DNA of 64,000 nt, from the NCBI GenBank assembly GCA_009377445.1, contig WHUA01000003.1, positions 248,001 to 312,000 on the forward strand, written 5' to 3'. This document shows positions 28,064 to 36,593 of this stretch, one piece after another. Made by a program: the position numbers and the translations under genes. Origin of the DNA: Alphaproteobacteria bacterium. Its GTDB lineage: Bacteria; Pseudomonadota; Alphaproteobacteria; UBA8366. Numbering within the stretch: the stretch's first letter is position 1; each line of letters opens with the position of its first letter. The notes under the pieces are model-generated. The model worked only from the letters and a program-made list of their open reading frames with translations, was not told the origin of the DNA and made no database searches.

Positions 28064-28099
28064 GGACAGAGCCCTATTTCAGGAAATAGGGCTCTGTCC
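28064..28099. repeat. 16-bp perfect palindrome of the GGGGACAGAGCCC type
   Basis: GGACAGAGCCCTATTT and its exact complement flank a four-base loop. It lies between the trmJ stop codon and the rpsD promoter and may end trmJ transcription. Similar GGGGACAGAGCCCTATTTC sequences are, from memory, often found with REP-associated tyrosine transposases; none is encoded here. Confidence 0.8.
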
Positions 28100-28110
28100 A
28101 CTTTTTCCGG

Positions 28111-28881
28111 TCACCTACCGCCCCGCCTCTTTTCCGGATCGAGCGCAGTGAGAATTCCGTGGAGCGTGCGCAGCTCCTGCTCGGTCAGGTGCTTGCGCTG
28201 GAAGATGTTGCGGATGTTGCGCACCATGCCGGGCCGCTTGTCGTCGACCTGGAAGAAGCCGGAGGCGTCCAGCAGCCCTTCGAGCCGCTCGAAGAAATAG
28301 AGCAGCTCGGCCTTGCTCGCCGGCAGGGTGCGGCCCAGGACCAGTTCCTCCGGGGGCGTCTCGTCGCCCGCCTGGTACCATTCATAGGCAACCAGCAGCA
28401 CCGCCTGGGGCAGGCTGAGCGAGCTGAAGGCGGGGTTGAGCGGCACCTGGATCACGGTATCGGCCAGCACCAGCTCGTCGTTGTCGAGGCCCGCGCGCTC
28501 GCGCCCGAACATCAGGCCGCAGGCCACGCCGCGCGCCGCCTCGGCCCGCAATTCGGCGGCGGCCCGGCGCGGCGTCTGCACCGGCTTGATCATGTAGCGC
28601 GGCCGCGCCGTCGTCGCGAAGACGCGGCCGAGGCCGGCGATCGCCTCCTCGGGCGAGGCGAACAGGCGCACCGCGTCGATCACCCGGTCGGCGCCGGACG
28701 CCGCGGCGCGCGCCCTGGCATTCGGCCAGCCGTCGCGCGGCCGCACCAGCCTGAGGTCGGTCATGCCGCAGTTGAGCATCGCGCGCGCGACGAAGCCGAT
28801 ATTCTCGCCGAGCTGCGGCTCGACGAGGATCACCGTCGGCCCGCCCGTGATCGATTCCCTGGATTTGTCCGTTCCCGCCAT
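28111..28881 (-). CDS. trmJ: tRNA (cytidine/uridine-2'-O-)-methyltransferase TrmJ-like (SPOUT)
   Basis: A 256-residue SPOUT methyltransferase that 2'-O-methylates residue 32 of tRNAs in the TrmJ family. Motif 1 VILVEPQLGENIGFVARAML, motif 2 GLMFGRERAGLDNDELVLAD and motif 3 IQVPLNPAFSSLSLPQAVLL build the trefoil knot that binds S-adenosylmethionine. A C-terminal helical extension of about 85 residues follows, as in TrmJ. It is divergent from the ridA-like gene at 28959. Confidence 0.92.
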   Translation of the reverse strand: MAGTDKSRESITGGPTVILVEPQLGENIGFVARAMLNCGMTDLRLVRPRDGWPNARARAAASGADRVIDAVRLFASPEEAIAGLGRVFATTARPRYMIKPVQTPRRAAAELRAEAARGVACGLMFGRERAGLDNDELVLADTVIQVPLNPAFSSLSLPQAVLLVAYEWYQAGDETPPEELVLGRTLPASKAELLYFFERLEGLLDASGFFQVDDKRPGMVRNIRNIFQRKHLTEQELRTLHGILTALDPEKRRGGR

Positions 28882-28958
28882 GGGAGTGTTTTAGCGGGCG
28901 CGCGCGTCTTCGGCTATGCTGGCGGCCACAGAAAGCTAACGAGGACAGGGAAACGACC

Positions 28959-29339
28959 ATGGCGAAGCGCGAGAGCATGCATATTCCGGGGCTGGTCAGG
29001 CACAAGAACCCGATTTCGCACTGCACCCGGATCGGCAACATGCTGTTTTCCGGCGCCATCGGCGGCTACGGCAAGGACGGCGGCGTGCCGGACACCTTCG
29101 ACGCCCAAGTCACGAATGCCTTCGCCAACCTGAAGATCCTGGTCGAGGGCGCGGGCTTCGGCCTCGGCGACGTGGCCAAGGTCACGGTGTTCCTGAAGGA
29201 CACGTCGAACCGCGACGCCGTCAATCGCGAATGGCTGAAGCTGTTCCCCGAGGAGCACGACCGCCCGGCGCGGCACGCAATCAAGGCGGATCTCGACGGC
29301 AAGACGCTGGTCCAGCTCGAGATCGTCGCCGTGCGCTGA
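28959..29339 (+). CDS. RidA/YjgF-family protein (second copy)
   Basis: A 126-residue RidA-like protein. NPISHCTRIGNMLFSGAIGG, the KILVEGAGFGLGDVAKVTVF core and the RPARHAIKADLDGKTLVQLE end fit the family. The conserved arginine that binds carboxylate in true RidA deaminases aligns with RPARHAIK. It lies 6 bases upstream of a FAD amine oxidase gene. That placing suggests it disposes of imines made by the oxidase. Confidence 0.88.
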   Translation: MAKRESMHIPGLVRHKNPISHCTRIGNMLFSGAIGGYGKDGGVPDTFDAQVTNAFANLKILVEGAGFGLGDVAKVTVFLKDTSNRDAVNREWLKLFPEEHDRPARHAIKADLDGKTLVQLEIVAVR

Positions 29340-29345
29340 CGCGTC

Positions 29346-30626
29346 ATGAAGACGTCCGACCCGCGCTCCGCCCTCTGGTCGACGACCGCCGCCCCCGCCC
29401 CGGAGACGCCGCCGCTCGAGGGCGACAGGCGCGCCGACGCCTGCATCGTCGGCGGCGGCTTCACCGGCCTGTCCGCCGCGCTCCACCTCGCAGAAACCGG
29501 GGTCGACACGGTGCTGGTCGAGGCCGAGCATCCCGGCTTCGGCGCGTCGGGCCGCAACCACGGGCAGGTCGTCCCCGGCTACAGCAAGCACAGCCCGGAC
29601 GAGATCGTGGCGAAGCTGGGCAAGGAGCGCGGCGAGGCGCTGAACCGCTGGGTGCAGGACTCCGCCGCCCTCGTCTTCGACCTCATCCGGCGGCACGGCA
29701 TCGACTGCGACGTGGTGCACAAGGGCTGGCTGATGCCCGCGCACAACGCGGAACGGCTGGCGGTCGCCCGCGCCAAGCACGACCAGTGGGCCGCGCGCGG
29801 CGCAGCGGTCGATTTCCTCGACCGGGACCAGACCGCCGAGATTACCGGCAGCCCGCACTATATCGGCGCATGGATGCACCGGGGCGGCGGCAACATCCAG
29901 CCGCTCGGCTACACGCGCGGTCTCGCCCGCGCCGCGCAGAAGGCCGGCGCCGCGATCCACGGCGCCTCGCCCGCCCTGTCGATCGAGCGCGGCAACGGGC
30001 GCTGGCAGGTCAGGACGCCCGGCGGCACCGTCACGGCGGAGAAGGTCGTGCTCGCCACCAACGCCTATGGCGGCGATCTCTGGCCCGCGCTCGCGCACAG
30101 CATCGTGCCGGTGCGCCTGTTTCAGTCGGCGACGGCGCCGCTCAGCGACAATATCGCGCGCAGCATCCTGCCGCAGGGGCACAGCATCTCCGACAGCCGG
30201 CGCGCGCTGTGGTCCTTCCGCAAGGACCGGGACGGGCGCCTCGTCGTCGGTGCCGCGCCCCTGTTCACGGCCGGTGTCCGCGGGCCGGTCAACCGCATCG
30301 TCGGGGACCACATCAAGACGGTGTTCCCGCAGGTCGGCGACGTCGCGCTCGAGCATATCTGGGATGGCCGCGTCGCCGTCACCACCGACCGGCTGCCGCA
30401 CCTGCACGAGCTCGCCGAGGGGCTATACGCCGGGCTCGGCTACAGCGGCCGCGGCATCGCCATGGCGACGGGGATGGGCAAAGTCCTGGCCGAGCGCGTC
30501 CGGGGCAAGTCCCTGGCGGAGCTGCCGGTGCCGGCGACCCCGCTGCGCCCGCTGCCGCTGCATGCGCTGAGCATTCCGCTGGCGCGGCTCACTATCGCCT
30601 GGCACCGCTGGCAGGACCGGGGTTAG
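29346..30626 (+). CDS. FAD-dependent amine oxidase (DAO family, PuuB-like)
   Basis: A 426-residue D-amino-acid-oxidase-type flavoprotein. The Rossmann motif ADACIVGGGFTGLSAALHLA and VEAEHPGFGASGRNHGQVVPGY at residues 30-85 closely recall gamma-glutamylputrescine oxidases. The C-terminal YAGLGYSGRGIAMATGMGK closes the FAD site. Products of such enzymes are imines or aldehydes, and the RidA protein encoded upstream fits. An SSADH gene lies elsewhere in the window, but puuA and puuD are not seen. Substrate unproven. Confidence 0.9.
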   Translation: MKTSDPRSALWSTTAAPAPETPPLEGDRRADACIVGGGFTGLSAALHLAETGVDTVLVEAEHPGFGASGRNHGQVVPGYSKHSPDEIVAKLGKERGEALNRWVQDSAALVFDLIRRHGIDCDVVHKGWLMPAHNAERLAVARAKHDQWAARGAAVDFLDRDQTAEITGSPHYIGAWMHRGGGNIQPLGYTRGLARAAQKAGAAIHGASPALSIERGNGRWQVRTPGGTVTAEKVVLATNAYGGDLWPALAHSIVPVRLFQSATAPLSDNIARSILPQGHSISDSRRALWSFRKDRDGRLVVGAAPLFTAGVRGPVNRIVGDHIKTVFPQVGDVALEHIWDGRVAVTTDRLPHLHELAEGLYAGLGYSGRGIAMATGMGKVLAERVRGKSLAELPVPATPLRPLPLHALSIPLARLTIAWHRWQDRG

Positions 30627-31411
30627 CGTCCGGCGTGCCGCGACAGGAACGCATCCACCGCCTTGTTGAAGGCGGGCGCGTCCTCGAAATAGGCGGAGTG
30701 GCCGACGCGCGGCAGGTCGCAGACCTCGCAGCCGGGTATCTGCGGCGCCACGTCGTGCAGCATCGCCTGCGGGAAGATGCGGTCCTGCGCGCCGGTGATC
30801 ATCATCGTCGGCGTCTGGTATCCCTCGAGCCGCGCCGGGTCGAGGTCGCGCTCCTCCTTCGCCATGCCCGACCAGCCGACCGGCCCCTCGCCGGTGTTGA
30901 ATGCGCCGATCTGGTTGTAGAGGTAGCCCATCGCGGGATTGCGGGTGTGGTAGTCGGGCGCGAGCGCATAGCTGTTGAAGGCGGCGTTCTCGATCGTGCT
31001 CGGGCGGTTCTTCGCGTGCTCGCGGAGCGCATCGGTCATCACGCCGCCCGGCGTGTTGGCGAGCACGAGGCAGCGCACCCGCTCCGGATGCGCCAGCGCG
31101 AAGCGCAGCCCGGTCCAGCCGCCCATCGACTGGCAGACGATCGAGACTTTCCCGATCCCCGCCGCGCCGAGGACGGCGGCGAGATCGTCCGCAAAGTAGC
31201 GCACGAGGAATTTTCCCGGCGCGCAGGCGGAACGCCCGAAGCCGCGGTGGTCGAAGACGACGACCCTATAGCGGTCGGCGAAATGCGGCACCTGCTGCCA
31301 CCAGCAGGACGCGTTGCCGCCGCGGCCGTGCGCGAAGACAAGCGCGGGGGCATTCTCCGGCCCGCAGACTTCATAATGGATCGTGGCGTCTTCGGATTTG
31401 ACCTTCGGCAT
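30623..31411 (-). CDS. Alpha/beta hydrolase
   Basis: A 262-residue alpha/beta hydrolase. Oxyanion loop LVFAHGRGGNASCWWQQVPH, nucleophile elbow CQSMGGW, acid in ITGAQDRIFP and histidine in PRVGHSAYFED complete the triad. GGGAG precedes the ATG. It overlaps the convergent amine oxidase gene by four bases and follows the SDR gene on the same strand after 26 bases, so the two are probably an operon. It resembles 3-oxoadipate enol-lactonase/lipase-like members. Confidence 0.88.
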   Translation of the reverse strand: MPKVKSEDATIHYEVCGPENAPALVFAHGRGGNASCWWQQVPHFADRYRVVVFDHRGFGRSACAPGKFLVRYFADDLAAVLGAAGIGKVSIVCQSMGGWTGLRFALAHPERVRCLVLANTPGGVMTDALREHAKNRPSTIENAAFNSYALAPDYHTRNPAMGYLYNQIGAFNTGEGPVGWSGMAKEERDLDPARLEGYQTPTMMITGAQDRIFPQAMLHDVAPQIPGCEVCDLPRVGHSAYFEDAPAFNKAVDAFLSRHAGR

Positions 31412-31437
31412 TGTCGTTGCTCCCTATGTTCTTATGC

Positions 31438-32226
31438 TCACGGCGAGACCGTCCAGCCGTCGTCGATCGGGAGCGAGGCGCCGGTGATCTCGCGCGCGGC
31501 GTCGCTGCATAGAAAGACGATCAGCGCCCCGACCTGCGCGGGATCGATGAAGCGCGCCGTCGGCTGCCGCCCGCCGAGGAACTCGCGCGTCGCTTCCTCC
31601 ACGCCGATGCCTTTGGATTCGGCGAGCGCGGCGACCCGCGTCTCGGCCGCGGGCGTGCGCACCGCGCCGGGGCAGACCGAGTTCACGGTGATGTTGGGCT
31701 CCTGCTGCGTTTCGATCGCGATCGCGCGCGCGAGCCCCATCAGGGCGGTCTTGGTCACGACGTAGTCGACCCGGTTCGGCATGGCGATAACGCCGAGCGC
31801 GGAGGCGAGGTTGACGATGCGGCCCCAGCCGCGCTGCTTCATGCCACGGAGCGTGAGGCGGATGAGATGGAAAGGCGCCGAGAGGTTGACGTCCAGCGCC
31901 GCTTGCCAGTCCTCGGCCTTGAACTCCTCGACCGGCGCAAAATGCCGGACCACGGCATTGTTGACCAGGATATCGACCGGGCCGAGCTCGCATTCGGTCG
32001 CCGCGACCAGGTCCTCGATCTCGGCGATATTGCGGAGGTCTGCGCCGTTGTAGCGCGCCTCGATGCCGTGCGCCTTCTCCAGCGCGCCCCGTTTCTCCTC
32101 GATCTCGCGCGGGTCGGCGAAGCCGTTGAGCATGACGTTGCAGCCCTGCGCGGCGAGCGCCACCGCGGTGGCGTAGCCGATCCCGCCGACCGATCCGGTG
32201 ATCAGGGCCGTCTTTCCCGTGAGCAT
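31438..32226 (-). CDS. SDR oxidoreductase, 3-hydroxybutyrate dehydrogenase-like
   Basis: A 262-residue short-chain dehydrogenase. The NAD site is TGSVGGIGYA at residues 10-19; the catalytic residues are S142, Y155 and K159 (YVVTK). The APVEEFKAEDWQAALDVNLS stretch, FLGGRQPTARFIDPAQVGAL and the FLCSDAAREITGASLPIDDG end strongly resemble D-3-hydroxybutyrate dehydrogenases. GGGAGG precedes the start. It is first in an operon with the hydrolase at 30623. Exact substrate is inferred from resemblance only. Confidence 0.88.
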   Translation of the reverse strand: MLTGKTALITGSVGGIGYATAVALAAQGCNVMLNGFADPREIEEKRGALEKAHGIEARYNGADLRNIAEIEDLVAATECELGPVDILVNNAVVRHFAPVEEFKAEDWQAALDVNLSAPFHLIRLTLRGMKQRGWGRIVNLASALGVIAMPNRVDYVVTKTALMGLARAIAIETQQEPNITVNSVCPGAVRTPAAETRVAALAESKGIGVEEATREFLGGRQPTARFIDPAQVGALIVFLCSDAAREITGASLPIDDGWTVSP

Positions 32227-32345
32227 GGCGCTCCTCCCATAGCCGCAGCTTCGATGTCGCGGAGGAAGTATAGCGCAGCGCCGGAAGCGCGGCGCAAGCC
32301 ACTGCGGTCCGGTTAAACGTCCCGTGGCCGGTCAGACCAGTGCGC

Positions 32346-32432
32346 ATGGACTCCGCGGATAAACCGCGGAGTGACGGTTCTTTTGTTAGTTCAGATAATT
32401 ACGTCATGCCGCGGTTTATCCGCGGCATCCAT
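32346..32432. repeat. Paired palindromic repeat, GGACAAG-loop family (copy 2, ATAAA loop)
   Basis: Arm 1: ATGGACTCCGCGG, loop ATAAA, CCGCGGAGTGACG. Arm 2: CGTCATGCCGCGG, loop TTTAT, CCGCGGCATCCAT. The loop differs from other copies (ACAAG/CTTGT), but both arms changed together to remain reverse complements. It lies between cysS and the SDR gene. Confidence 0.9.
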
Positions 32433-32478
32433 CTGCCCGAGCACCTCGAAACGGACAGAAGTGGGCGCAAGCTAGCTC

Positions 32479-33852
32479 TCAGCCGCGTCGCCAGATCGTG
32501 CCTTGCGGCTTGTCCTCGAGGATCACGCCGTTTTCCGAGAGCACCGCGCGGACGCGGTCCGCCTCGCCGAAATCCTTCGCCTTGCGCGCAGCGGCCCGGC
32601 GGGCGATGAGGCTTTCGATCTCGCCGTCGCTGAGGCCCGCACCGCCTGTGGGCTGCCAGCGAAGCCACGCCTCGGGGTCCTGTTGCAACAGGCCCATGAC
32701 CTCGCCGCCATCGAGGAGGATGGCCTTGAGCCGCGCCTTCTCCGCATCCGTCCCGGCCTTGTTGAGGTCGCCGAGCGCCGCGTGCAGCGCCGACAGCGCC
32801 AGCGGCGTGTTGATGTCGTCCAGGAGCGCGGCCATCACGTCGTCCGCCTTGGCGTCGCCCGGCGCAATGTCGGCGACGCCGCGGAGCGCCGCGTAGAAGC
32901 GGTCGAGCGTGTGCTTCGCCTGGCGCAGGCTCTCCTTCGTGAAGTCGAGCGGCTGCCGGTAATGCGTCTGCAGCAGGGCGAGGCGGATCGCCTCCCCCGG
33001 GAATTCCTGCAGCAGCTCGTTGATGGTGTAGAAGTTGCCGAGAGACTTCGACATCTTCTCGCCCTCGGCCATCAGGTAGCCGTTGTGCATCCAGTACTTC
33101 GCATACTGCGAGCCGGGATGCGCGCAGCGGCTCTGTGCGAGCTCGTTCTCGTGGTGCGGAAAGATGAGATCGCGCCCGCCGCCGTGGATGTCGAAGCTCT
33201 GGCCGAGATATTTCATGCTCATCGCCGAGCATTCGATGTGCCAGCCCGGCCGCCCTCGGCCCCACGGGCTGTTCCAGCCGGGCAGAGACGTCTCGCTCGG
33301 CTTCCACAGCACGAAGTCCGCCGGGTCGCGCTTGTAGGGTGCGACCTCGACCCTGGCGCCGGCGATCAGCTCGTCGCGGCTGTGCCCCGACAGCGCGCCG
33401 TACTTCGGCATGGACGGCACATGGAACAGCACGTGGCCGTCTTCGTGGTAGGCATAGCCCTTGTCGAGCAGCTCGACGATGATGGCGATCATCTCCTGGA
33501 TGTGGTCCGTGGCGCGCGGCTCGACGTCCGGCTCGAGGGCGCCCAGCGCCGCCACGTCCGCGTGGAACTGGCGCGCCGTGCGCTCGGTCAGGGTGCGGAT
33601 ATCCTCGCCCGTTTCCTTCGCCCGCGCATTGATCTTGTCGTCTACGTCCGTGATGTTGCGGACATAGGTGACGTCCGGATACAGGCGCTCGAGCAGCCGG
33701 TACACCACGTCGAACACGACGACCGGCCGCGCGTTGCCGATATGCGCGAAGTCGTAGACCGTCGGTCCGCACACATACATGCGTACATGCTGCCGGTCGA
33801 TCGGCCGGAACTGTTCCTTCCGGCGGCTGGCCGTGTTGTAGATCTGGAGCAT
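32479..33852 (-). CDS. cysS: Cysteinyl-tRNA synthetase
   Basis: A 457-residue class I aminoacyl-tRNA synthetase for cysteine. The HIGH motif reads HIGNARP after the zinc cysteine in [27 protein letters not shown] carries the other zinc ligands, and the KMSKS loop is [11 protein letters not shown] chose the ATG at 33852 ([14 protein letters not shown] follows) as the conserved start; a GTG eight codons upstream at 33876 is possible. The neighbours are nadE upstream and a palindromic repeat downstream. Confidence 0.97.
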   Translation of the reverse strand: MLQIYNTASRRKEQFRPIDRQHVRMYVCGPTVYDFAHIGNARPVVVFDVVYRLLERLYPDVTYVRNITDVDDKINARAKETGEDIRTLTERTARQFHADVAALGALEPDVEPRATDHIQEMIAIIVELLDKGYAYHEDGHVLFHVPSMPKYGALSGHSRDELIAGARVEVAPYKRDPADFVLWKPSETSLPGWNSPWGRGRPGWHIECSAMSMKYLGQSFDIHGGGRDLIFPHHENELAQSRCAHPGSQYAKYWMHNGYLMAEGEKMSKSLGNFYTINELLQEFPGEAIRLALLQTHYRQPLDFTKESLRQAKHTLDRFYAALRGVADIAPGDAKADDVMAALLDDINTPLALSALHAALGDLNKAGTDAEKARLKAILLDGGEVMGLLQQDPEAWLRWQPTGGAGLSDGEIESLIARRAAARKAKDFGEADRVRAVLSENGVILEDKPQGTIWRRG

Positions 33853-33983
33853 TGTCGCTTGCCGGTCCTGGGTCACGCGGCAACCTATGCCAGCGGTTGG
33901 CGGGATTCAAGGACCACCGTCACACCGTTCCACCCCCGGCATAGTCGACAAATTATTGGATTCGCTCGGTCAATCGGCGGCGG

Positions 33984-35642
33984 CTAGAGGATCTTCCGGA
34001 ACGCGTTGGTGATCGGATAGCGGCGGTCCCGGCCGAAGGCGCGGCGCGTGATCTTCACGCCGGGGGGCGCCTGGCGCCGCTTGTATTCGGCGAGGTCGAG
34101 CATGCGCCAGACGCGCTGCACGGTCGCCGCATCATGGCCGCGGCCGGTGATCTCGGCGAGGCCCATCTCGCCTTCGATCAGGCAGCGCAGGATATCGTCA
34201 AGCGCGTCGTAGGGCGGCAGGCTGTCCTGATCGGTCTGGTTCGGCTTCAACTCGGCGGACGGCGGCTTGGTGATGATGCGCTCGGGAATGATCCGCCCGG
34301 CCGGCCCCAGCGCGCTGTCCGGCCGCTGCCGGTTGCGCCAATGCGACAGCTTGAAGACGTCGGTCTTGTAGACGTCCTTGAGCACGGAATAGCCGCCGCT
34401 CATGTCGCCGTAGAGCGTCGCGTAGCCGACCGCCATCTCGGACTTGTTGCCGGTGGTGAGCAGCATCGAGCCGAATTTGTTGGAGATGCCCATCAGCAGG
34501 ATGCCGCGCGTGCGCGCCTGGATGTTCTCCTCCGTCGTGTCGGGCGGCCGGCCGGCGAAGATCGGCTCGAGCATCGCCTCGAAGGCCTTCATCGCCGGCT
34601 CGATGCCGACGACGTCGTAGCGGATGCTCATGAGCTTCGCCGCCTCTTCCGCGTCCTCCAGGCTGTCCCGGCTGGTATAGGGCGACGGCATCATGACGGC
34701 GTGGACGTTCTCGCTGCCGAGCGCGTCGACCGCCACCGCGGCGCTCAGGGCGGAGTCGATGCCGCCGGACATGCCGATGACGATGCCGGGAAAGCCGTTC
34801 TTGCGGACATAGTCCCGCAGACCGAGCATCATCGCATTGTAGATCGCCTCCAGTCCGTCCGGCGGCGGGGCGATCTCGCCGCCCTCGCAACGCCAGCCGC
34901 CGGCGGCGGCGCGGCGCCATTCGGTGACGACCGTCGCCTCTCGCCATGGCGGCGCCTGTACCGCGAGCGAACAGTCGCTGTTCAGCACGAAGGAGCCGCC
35001 GTCGAACACCAGTTCGTCCTGGCCGCCCACTTGGTTGACGTAGACGAGCGGCAGGCCCGTCTCGGTCACCCGCGCCACGGCGTGCATCTGGCGCTCGTGA
35101 TGCTTTTCGGTCTCGAAGGGCGAGCCGTTCGGCACCAGCAGGATCTCGGCGCCCGACTCCTGGAGGCATTCGGCGACATCCGCCTTCCAGATATCCTCGC
35201 AGATCGGCACGCCGAGCCGCACGTCGCGGAAATTGATCGGTCCCGGCATCGGACCGGAGGCGAACACACGCTTCTCGTCGAACACGCCGTAGTTGGGCAG
35301 GTCGTGCTTGAACCGCTTGGCCGCGATCGTGCCGCCGTCGAGCAGGAGCACGGCGTTGTAAACCTTGCCGTTCTCGCGCCAGGGCGCGGTCACCAGCAGG
35401 GCCGGCTTGCCGGCGCCGGTCTCCTTCGCCAGCTCGGCCACGGCCGCCTCGACCTTGTCCTGGAAGAACGGCTTGAGCACGAGATCCTCGGGTGGGTATC
35501 CGGATACCACCAATTCAGAGAAGACGATCAAATCCACGCCGCTGCACGCGTCCCGGATCGCGCGGATGCGCTCGATATTCCCGGCCACGTCGCCGACAAC
35601 CGGGTTGCACTGGGCCAGGGCTATGGTTAACCGCTCGGTCAT
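33984..35642 (-). CDS. nadE: Glutamine-dependent NAD+ synthetase
   Basis: A 552-residue two-domain NAD synthetase. The N-terminal nitrilase-like glutaminase (residues 1 to about 250) has its Glu in VFSELVVSGYPPEDL, Lys in KRFKHDLPNYG and Cys in GVPICEDIWK. The C-terminal ATP pyrophosphatase domain has the P-loop GMSGGIDSALSAAVAVDALG and TTGNKSEMAVGYATLYGDMS. It makes NAD+ from deamido-NAD with glutamine-derived ammonia. It is a single cytosolic enzyme with a normal length. Confidence 0.97.
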   Translation of the reverse strand: MTERLTIALAQCNPVVGDVAGNIERIRAIRDACSGVDLIVFSELVVSGYPPEDLVLKPFFQDKVEAAVAELAKETGAGKPALLVTAPWRENGKVYNAVLLLDGGTIAAKRFKHDLPNYGVFDEKRVFASGPMPGPINFRDVRLGVPICEDIWKADVAECLQESGAEILLVPNGSPFETEKHHERQMHAVARVTETGLPLVYVNQVGGQDELVFDGGSFVLNSDCSLAVQAPPWREATVVTEWRRAAAGGWRCEGGEIAPPPDGLEAIYNAMMLGLRDYVRKNGFPGIVIGMSGGIDSALSAAVAVDALGSENVHAVMMPSPYTSRDSLEDAEEAAKLMSIRYDVVGIEPAMKAFEAMLEPIFAGRPPDTTEENIQARTRGILLMGISNKFGSMLLTTGNKSEMAVGYATLYGDMSGGYSVLKDVYKTDVFKLSHWRNRQRPDSALGPAGRIIPERIITKPPSAELKPNQTDQDSLPPYDALDDILRCLIEGEMGLAEITGRGHDAATVQRVWRMLDLAEYKRRQAPPGVKITRRAFGRDRRYPITNAFRKIL

Positions 35643-35773
35643 AAATGTGATCTACGCTCTTCGACGGCCGCGGACTGCGGCCAGCGTCCTTGCGGACTAT
35701 CGCCCCCGCCCGCGAAAAATCAAGCGTTTCCGACGCCACCCAGGGGGTTCTGCCGCGATTTTCGAGAGGTTGG

Positions 35774-36517
35774 ATGGCAGGCGGAACATACCAGCGGATC
35801 GTCACGATGCCGCCCCGCGGCGTCGTCCGCTCGTCCTCGGGCTTCTTCTGCCGGCTGCCGAATGGCGCGATCGCCTTCGTGCCGTCCGTCTTCCGCCTTC
35901 CCTGGCACCCGGACGCGGCACGCATCGTCGGCGCGCAGGACATCCTCAAGCTGCTGCGGGCCGAGACGATCGAGCTGGCTGTCGGCGTGGCGCTGCTGCT
36001 TGCCGGCATCCACTATTTCTTTTTCGATATCCTGGGCTTCTACATGGAAGCGCTGAGCCTGCCGCTGGCGATTCTCGCCCATACGGTCACAATGGCGCTC
36101 GGCGTCGGCTTGGTGCTGGCGCTCAACAACGGCGGATTCGCCTGCGCCAGGATTCGCATGGTCTCGCGCCTGCCGAAAGCGCCGGACAATGCGGCCGCGA
36201 ACGCCCTCAGCGGCTGGCGGGCCACACAGCGCTTGTGGCGGCTGTCGTTTCTCCAGGCCGACACGGCGGCCAATCTTACCAAGTTCGGCGTGATCCTCTA
36301 TCTTTTGATGTTTTTCGCGGCGGGTCCGCTGCTCGTCATCGTGCTGATCCTGCTCGTGCTCTCCGGGAAATCGAGCGCCCTCGACGGCACGGCGGGATTG
36401 ATCTTCGCGCTCTATATCGCGGTGTCGGTCTGGGCCCTGGTCGAAAGCTCGATGGTGCTGCACCAGCGCATGCGGGCCGGCCGCGACCGGCGGCGGGCCA
36501 ATCGCTTACCGGCGTGA
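35774..36517 (+). CDS. Four-helix inner-membrane protein of unknown function
   Basis: A 247-residue protein with a basic, soluble N-terminal 60 residues and about four membrane spans: ETIELAVGVALLLAGIHYF, a second near 88-110 (LAILAHTVTMALGVGLVLAL), a third rich in Leu/Ile/Val near 168-195, and a fourth (GLIFALYIAVSVWALVESSM). The C-terminus is Arg-rich, which suggests it faces the cytoplasm. I chose the ATG at 35774 with GAGAGG upstream over the longer frame from 35690. I do not recognise the family. Confidence 0.75.
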   Translation: MAGGTYQRIVTMPPRGVVRSSSGFFCRLPNGAIAFVPSVFRLPWHPDAARIVGAQDILKLLRAETIELAVGVALLLAGIHYFFFDILGFYMEALSLPLAILAHTVTMALGVGLVLALNNGGFACARIRMVSRLPKAPDNAAANALSGWRATQRLWRLSFLQADTAANLTKFGVILYLLMFFAAGPLLVIVLILLVLSGKSSALDGTAGLIFALYIAVSVWALVESSMVLHQRMRAGRDRRRANRLPA

Positions 36518-36530
36518 GGCGTTCCATGTA

Positions 36531-36559
36531 CCCTCTCCGCCCCGGAGGGGCAGAGAGGG
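36531..36559. terminator. Hairpin between convergent genes
   Basis: CCCTCTCCGCCCC and GGGGCAGAGAGGG pair with one mismatch around GGA. It lies between the end of the membrane protein gene and the end of the DAHP synthase gene. It resembles the hairpin at 9112-9138. It may terminate transcription in both directions, although no T-tract is seen. Confidence 0.55.
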
Positions 36560-36593
36560 AGGATCCGGTTAGTTAATTGCGATTGGCTTCGAA

